DNA of 64,000 bases from Paenibacillus vietnamensis (GTDB lineage Bacteria > Bacillota > Bacilli > Paenibacillales > Paenibacillaceae), in the NCBI RefSeq assembly GCF_020169515.1, contig NZ_JAHMHW010000008.1, forward strand, positions 1 to 64,000. Direction: 5' to 3'. This document shows, in pieces, positions 59,795 through 64,000 of the stretch. The first letter of the stretch is position 1. Every line of letters starts with the position of its first letter. The translations under genes were made by a program, and so were the position numbers. The notes under the pieces were generated by a model. The model had not been told where the DNA came from and did no database searches. It saw nothing but the letters and a program-made list of their open reading frames with translations.

Positions 59795-60508
59795 TTACAA
59801 ATGCAGTTGAGCAGCCTTTGAAGTAAGGCGATAACGGCTAATGCGCTGATTTCCGCCTGCTTGCTCCAGCAGTCCCGCATGCAGCAGGCGGCGCAAGGAT
59901 TGACGGGCAGTATAGTGGCTTACCTCGAGCAGCGCCTCCGCCTCTTTGGGAGAAAAGCTTCGATTAATCCCCTGGCGCTTGGCCCATCTAACGATTTCGC
60001 GTTCTCTCATAGAAAGTCCAAGGTGATCCGAGCCGTAACGCTTATTCCCATAATATTTCCCAAGCAGCTGCTGGATCGTTTGCTGGCATTGACGAGGTCT
60101 ATCTCTGATATCGTCGTAGGAAAACCGCAGGACAATCCAGTCGTCCAATACCAGCTGGTTCTGCCTGAATCGGTCGTCATTAAATTGCTTTCTTGACGTT
60201 TGATGCGGTTCAAAACCGTCAACTTCAATGCAGGTGCGATAAGGCGGGCGTATATACGCAAAATCTACAAATCTGCTGCCGTCCCGATAATCAAGCACTT
60301 CATATTCGGGATGCAAATTCTCAAAATGGCCAACCGCCTGAAACCAAACATCCACCGCAAACTTCCTTTCTCCAAAATCATCCCTTTCGAGCAGTCTCCG
60401 TCTGCGGGCACTCTCAGCCTTCCGCAGCTTTTCATGCTTCCTAATCCATGACGCATAAGCCTGCTCCGCATCGCTTAAGCGGTGGCCCGCATGATCTAAA
60501 CCAGCCAT
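59795..60508 (-). CDS. Vsr/DUF559-like nuclease-fold protein with C-terminal HTH (237 aa)
   Basis: The middle part (about residues 55-150) has the layout of a Vsr/DUF559 endonuclease-like fold. It reads FVDFAYIRPPYRTCIEVDGF (Asp and Glu of a D..ExD core), then QFNDDRFRQNQLVLDDWIVL and RFSYDDI, the usual 'new partner DxxR..L...G...R' pattern. The C-terminal 75 residues form a winged helix (FSPKEAEALLEVSHYTARQS). The start at 60508 follows the upstream gene's terminator, but its ribosome binding site (GTGGGAGA) is very close. Possible roles are DNA repair, restriction or regulation; nothing nearby decides. Confidence 0.65.
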   Translation of the reverse strand: MAGLDHAGHRLSDAEQAYASWIRKHEKLRKAESARRRRLLERDDFGERKFAVDVWFQAVGHFENLHPEYEVLDYRDGSRFVDFAYIRPPYRTCIEVDGFEPHQTSRKQFNDDRFRQNQLVLDDWIVLRFSYDDIRDRPRQCQQTIQQLLGKYYGNKRYGSDHLGLSMREREIVRWAKRQGINRSFSPKEAEALLEVSHYTARQSLRRLLHAGLLEQAGGNQRISRYRLTSKAAQLHL

Positions 60509-60533
60509 TCTCCCACCATCCCCGACAAAAATA

Positions 60534-60585
60534 AAAACACCGCTACCCCCCCATGACAAGCGCGGGGAATAGCGGTGTGCTTCAC
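60534..60585 (-). terminator. Intrinsic terminator after the protease gene
   Basis: On the minus strand ACACCGCTA..CCCC and GGGG..TAGCGGTGT pair over more than 12 bp, followed by TTTTATTTTT. Confidence 0.88.
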
Positions 60586-60750
60586 CTAAAGCTATAGTAC
60601 TCGATTTGGGGCTGAGTGTCACCATCCATTGTGTCCGTTACGTACGCACCGAAGAGGGAGCGGGCGACAAGGGTGAAGGCGGCACAGAGCTTCACGGAAT
60701 CCGTAAAGCAAGGATAGCAACGATTCGCTTTCACTCCCTGATCACCCCGC

Positions 60751-61806
60751 CTAACCCTCGAGCCCCTCCAAATAATGAACCGCATCGCTGAGCGTGCTGA
60801 CCGGTACGATCGCGATTTCATAGCCCCGTTTCCGGGCTTCGTCCATAATATCCTTTTCATTGCGGTCGGTTGCCAGCACATCGGCCGGGCAAAAAAAGAT
60901 CTCCACACCCGCACGGGCCGCAGCTATAACTTTGTCGCGAATGCCTCCGATTTGGCCGACACGGCCTTCCGCGCTGATGGTTCCGGTCCCCGCAATCAGC
61001 TTGCCGCGGGTCAGGTCGCCCTCTTTCAGCTGATCCAGGATTTCCAGCGAAAACATAAGCCCCGCGGACGGGCCGCCAACATCCGAAGCGCTGTATTCGA
61101 TGTTCACGGGCGGTTTTATCTCATATTGGTTTTCGGTTACCAGACCGACGCGCGGGGAAGAGCCTGATGCTTCACTGGCCGCCGCGCTTGTGCCTTCATA
61201 GAGCTGGGCGGTCACCGGCACCCTCTCGCCGCCGCGAATGACGACAAGCTCCAGCTCGTCTCCGGCCTTTTTGCCGCGAATCATATCGCTAATCTCGCTC
61301 AGCTGCGTGACAGGCCTCCCGTCCGTCTCCACGATAACATCCCCCGGAAAGACCACATCCGCAGCCTTGGAGTCCGGATAAAGCGACTGCACAAATACTC
61401 CAGTATAGGCAAGTGGAACAGGGGTGCCGTTTTCTTCGAGCGCCGCTGCGATCGCGTTGTTCTGCGAGGTTTGCATCATGTGCTCCAGCAATGAAGCGTA
61501 CTGGCCGTCCGACAGCGTGCCGCGTACCTGCTCGGCCCTCCGCAGCTCACTGTCCTTGTCGCTAAGCCCATAGAGCAGCGTGAGTACATTGTTCACCTCA
61601 ATCGAGTAAATGGTCGTCAGGTTAAAGCTGCCTTGCCCGGAGCGGTGCCCGTTTTCCACCTTCACATAGCTGTCCAGATTTTCGACCGTGCCCGGTTGAT
61701 AGATGTAGTAGGGTAACGGAATTAAAGTGACGGCTCCTAAAAAAACAACAAAAACGAGCAGCGTCAGCAATCTTTTTTTGCTGCGGTTACTTGTCCATCT
61801 GATCAT
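60751..61806 (-). CDS. SepM/YlbL-type PDZ membrane protease (351 aa)
   Basis: A serine protease anchored by one N-terminal membrane helix (residues about 12-32), with a PDZ domain (about 128-205) and a C-terminal Lon-type (S16) protease domain. The catalytic dyad is Ser247 in VGGPSAGLMF and Lys292 in GIRDKVIAA. It matches B. subtilis YlbL and the streptococcal pheromone-processing SepM in length and order. An Ala/Ser-rich linker (207-217) joins the domains. Its substrate is not known here. About 165 bp of plain sequence lies between its stop and the next gene's terminator region. Confidence 0.92.
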   Translation of the reverse strand: MIRWTSNRSKKRLLTLLVFVVFLGAVTLIPLPYYIYQPGTVENLDSYVKVENGHRSGQGSFNLTTIYSIEVNNVLTLLYGLSDKDSELRRAEQVRGTLSDGQYASLLEHMMQTSQNNAIAAALEENGTPVPLAYTGVFVQSLYPDSKAADVVFPGDVIVETDGRPVTQLSEISDMIRGKKAGDELELVVIRGGERVPVTAQLYEGTSAAASEASGSSPRVGLVTENQYEIKPPVNIEYSASDVGGPSAGLMFSLEILDQLKEGDLTRGKLIAGTGTISAEGRVGQIGGIRDKVIAAARAGVEIFFCPADVLATDRNEKDIMDEARKRGYEIAIVPVSTLSDAVHYLEGLEG

Positions 61807-62025
61807 GTATAAAGTCCTCTTTCCGATTTCAGCCTCGTGCGTTCATATCCAGTTTAGCAGATGAAGGAGCGGCGGGAGGGGACGAATAAGAACAAATCCT
61901 AACAATTAGGACAGGAAATTGGGGACCGGATGCTCGGAGAAGCGAAAAAGATCGGCGTGCCCTCGTGGGACATTAGGAATCGAAGCAGAGGGCAGATTTT
62001 TTTTGCCGCGGCGGATACTTTTTGA

Positions 62026-62054
62026 TTGAAAATTAGGTATACTTCAAGTATAGA
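62026..62054 (+). promoter_or_regulatory. Promoter of the sensor kinase gene with overlapping palindrome
   Basis: TTGAAA (62026-62031), 17 nt and TATAGA (62049-62054). The perfect odd palindrome TATACTTCAAGTATA (62038-62052) covers the spacer end and most of the -10 box, a classic repressor position. The other parts of the 400-bp gap before the gene hold no clear gene. Confidence 0.6.
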
Positions 62055-62210
62055 TGAAAAGCAGCACGAATGAAGGGTGAATGTGACGGTTCATGGCTGA
62101 ATTTGTATATTTTTTCGGACTGCAGGAAAATGTTTGAAGGAGCTTCATCGAAGAATGTCGAAATATAGTCGTATTGTCGGATTTACATAATCGGAGTTTC
62201 GGGGTGCTGT

Positions 62211-64000
62211 ATGAACGTTTTGCGTAAGCTGGTGCTGCTATTATTGCTTTCCATCGTTATCGCCGTGCCTTTCCTGTCCACAAGCGCACATGCCTTATCG
62301 GATGCTTCTCCGGTGGAGATTACCGAGTGGGAGATGATGTGGGAGGAGGAGCCGGGGCTGACGGCCAAGGAAGTGGAAAACGATAGCAAGGCGGATTGGA
62401 TTGCCTTTGCAAAAGGGGACGATCTCCCTGTCAAACCCCCTGGCATTAGCTCCGCTTGGCTTAGAATTCGGCTGCCGGAATATGATCTGGCCAGGCCGGC
62501 GCTGTTAATCAGCAAGCTGACCGCCAAGGATGTCCGTATCTATATCGATAACGAGCTTGTATATGAATCCAAACGGAATTATCCCTACAACAAAAATGAG
62601 ATTCTACTCTCTTTGGATGATAACGAATCTACGCATGCGGTCTATCTTCATCTGCAAACCGAATCCGACTGGTTAGGGATTAAAGGAGAGGTGAAGACGG
62701 GGGAGTATCAGACCCTTAATAAAGGGTATTTAAAGATCGAGATGCTGGATGTAGTCCTTGGCGCCGCCTTATTGTTTGTTTCGTTAGCCATGTTTTTATG
62801 CATCTTCTTCTTGGAAAAATCCTATTTACCCGCATGGGGGTCGCTGTCCGTCGTTATTTTTGCGATAGGGGTCATGATTTTGACACTCTCTCCCTATTTG
62901 CATATTACCTATAATGAATTTGGTTTCCTCATTTATTACATGTTCGATATCGCATCAAATCTAGTGATGCCGGCTATGTTTGTCTTTATTGAAAGTATAT
63001 TCGGTAAAGGTCCGTATGGAATAATCAATCGTTTTCGAAAGCTTTTGGTCGGCCTTTCTGCATTAACCATTGTATGGTTGTTTATTTCCTTCACATCGGA
63101 ACTCATTAGCCGATATTACACGATGGTAACAATTTATACTTTCGGCTTCTCCGTGATTGTAGGTAATGGCCTTTTATTTATTTTTCTCGTCAAATCCTGT
63201 ATGCAAAAAAATAAAGAGGCCATTATTATTACTTCGGGATTCAGCTTTTTTGCATTCATCGGGGTTGGGGAAGTCGTTTGGTATTTCATCAAAGAGATGA
63301 ATTATAATTTGTTTTTCTGGAAGTGGGGAATCCTTGGTTTTATATCTGCCCTAGTTATCATATTAGCAAGAAGAATACTGAAAAATTACGAGCAGGTGGT
63401 CACCTACTCAAAGCAGCTCGAAGTATTCAATAACGAGCTTCAACGCTCGGAGAAGATGGAGATTATTAGCCAGTTGGCTGCCTCGGTAGCGCATGAGGTA
63501 CGTAATCCGCTGCAGGTAACGAGAGGATTCCTTCAATTGCTCCGCGATAAAACGAATAATGAAAAAGATAACGGATTTATGGAACTGGCCATAGAAGAAT
63601 TGGATCGGGCTTCCGCCATCATTACAGACTTTTTGACATTCGCCAAGCCCCAGCAGGAAAATATGACATTGTTGAATATCGCTGAGGAGCTTCAGAAGAT
63701 CGAGGGGATTCTCGTGCCGCTTGCGAATATGCAAGGCGGAATTATAAACGTTCAATTAGATTCCGATTTGTATGTTCGTGGAAATTCTTCGAAATTCAAG
63801 CAAGCTTTGATCAATATTATAAAAAATAGTATAGAAGCATTGACAGACGAAGGCATGATTACGATTCAAGCCTATCTGGATGATAATAAGGTTACGATCT
63901 GTATAAAAGACAACGGGGAAGGGATGCACGAAGCGGATCTTAAACGTTTGGGCGAGCCTTATTATTCCAAAAAATCAAAAGGAACGGGACTGGGCTTGAT
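62211..64000 (+). CDS. Membrane sensor histidine kinase, 3' end outside the window (at least 596 aa)
   Basis: An open frame from the ATG at 62211 to the window edge. A signal peptide (VLLLLLLSIVIAVPFLSTSA-like) is followed by an extracellular domain of about 160 residues and seven hydrophobic helices (about 185-385), the 7TMR-type sensor layout. The phospho-acceptor is His428 in VAHEVRNPLQVTRGF, then the N box INIIKNSIEAL, DNGEGM and KGTGLGL. The 'HEVRNPL' type resembles B. subtilis sporulation kinases (KinB/KinE class). GGGGTG lies 5 nt before the ATG. The frame is still open at base 64000. Confidence 0.88.
   Translation, partial: MNVLRKLVLLLLLSIVIAVPFLSTSAHALSDASPVEITEWEMMWEEEPGLTAKEVENDSKADWIAFAKGDDLPVKPPGISSAWLRIRLPEYDLARPALLISKLTAKDVRIYIDNELVYESKRNYPYNKNEILLSLDDNESTHAVYLHLQTESDWLGIKGEVKTGEYQTLNKGYLKIEMLDVVLGAALLFVSLAMFLCIFFLEKSYLPAWGSLSVVIFAIGVMILTLSPYLHITYNEFGFLIYYMFDIASNLVMPAMFVFIESIFGKGPYGIINRFRKLLVGLSALTIVWLFISFTSELISRYYTMVTIYTFGFSVIVGNGLLFIFLVKSCMQKNKEAIIITSGFSFFAFIGVGEVVWYFIKEMNYNLFFWKWGILGFISALVIILARRILKNYEQVVTYSKQLEVFNNELQRSEKMEIISQLAASVAHEVRNPLQVTRGFLQLLRDKTNNEKDNGFMELAIEELDRASAIITDFLTFAKPQQENMTLLNIAEELQKIEGILVPLANMQGGIINVQLDSDLYVRGNSSKFKQALINIIKNSIEALTDEGMITIQAYLDDNKVTICIKDNGEGMHEADLKRLGEPYYSKKSKGTGLGL

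Noticed and set aside
61930..62025. A 31-codon frame (begins MLGEAKKIGVPSWDIRN) in the gap before the sensor kinase.
   Set aside because: Its ribosome binding site is poor, the kinase promoter overlaps its end, and no family is recognised. It may be a remnant, but I cannot support a gene.

Overview
The window looks like a chromosome segment of a Paenibacillus-type Firmicute. This is inferred from strong purine-rich ribosome binding sites with frequent TTG/GTG starts, intrinsic terminators with T-runs, sigma-A promoters, a genomically encoded tRNA CCA end, a Des/DesK/DesR cold-sensing locus, a sugar-transport module with YIP1 and DUF5696 proteins, and an opine-metallophore operon of a kind reported from Paenibacillus. 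Base composition is moderately GC-rich by eye (not counted).

Layout. 1-3.6 kb: end of a tRNA-Gly, a repeat-filled gap, a P-loop kinase, a membrane protein and a Gfo/Idh/MocA dehydrogenase. 3.6-22.8 kb: a galactan-utilisation locus. It holds a GH35 beta-galactosidase, a LacI regulator, then a ten-gene run with two solute-binding proteins (one about 970 aa with extra N-terminal domains), two permease pairs, NHL/TPR, YIP1 and DUF5696 proteins, and a GH30 endo-beta-1,6-galactanase-like enzyme. No transport ATPase is present, so a shared one elsewhere is implied. Matching 16-bp palindromes lie at both main promoters and a CcpA cre-like site overlaps the first. 23.2-26.3 kb: NAD salvage (NrtR-like Nudix regulator, PRPP synthetase, NadV). 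26.5-30.1 kb: SpeD, two SDR dehydrogenases and a WYL regulator. 30.2-33.9 kb: a cyclic-di-GMP-I riboswitch ahead of a PLP decarboxylase and an overlapping chemoreceptor gene. The aptamer core can pair with the terminator arm, which predicts a c-di-GMP OFF switch. 34-37.2 kb: an M29 aminopeptidase, a repeat element and the remains of a sugar ABC locus. 37.3-40.3 kb: des-desK-desR with DesR-like boxes. 40.3-47.9 kb: repeats, a frameshifted PyrE-like gene, a racemase-family protein, a phosphotransferase, an Lrp regulator, an AAA+/TPR pair, and two tandem class-3 lipases of which the first has lost its catalytic serine.

47.9-56.6 kb holds an opine-metallophore operon, cntA-B-C-F-E-L-M-D, behind a clear promoter with two Zur-box-like sites. 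There is no histidine racemase (CntK), and CntM appears to carry Ala where S. aureus CntM has Asp150. By published rules this points to L-histidine with 2-oxoglutarate use, a pseudopaline-like product. 56.7-64 kb: a secreted beta-propeller protein, a 124-bp tandem repeat array, a Vsr-like nuclease/HTH protein, a SepM/YlbL-type protease and the first part of a sensor kinase cut by the window edge.

The most unusual sequence-level feature is a dispersed intergenic element at three places (about 0.17, 35.3 and 40.5 kb). In each, four TGCAGCAG-type boxes recur with nearly the same uneven spacing (about 51, 62 and 51 nt).
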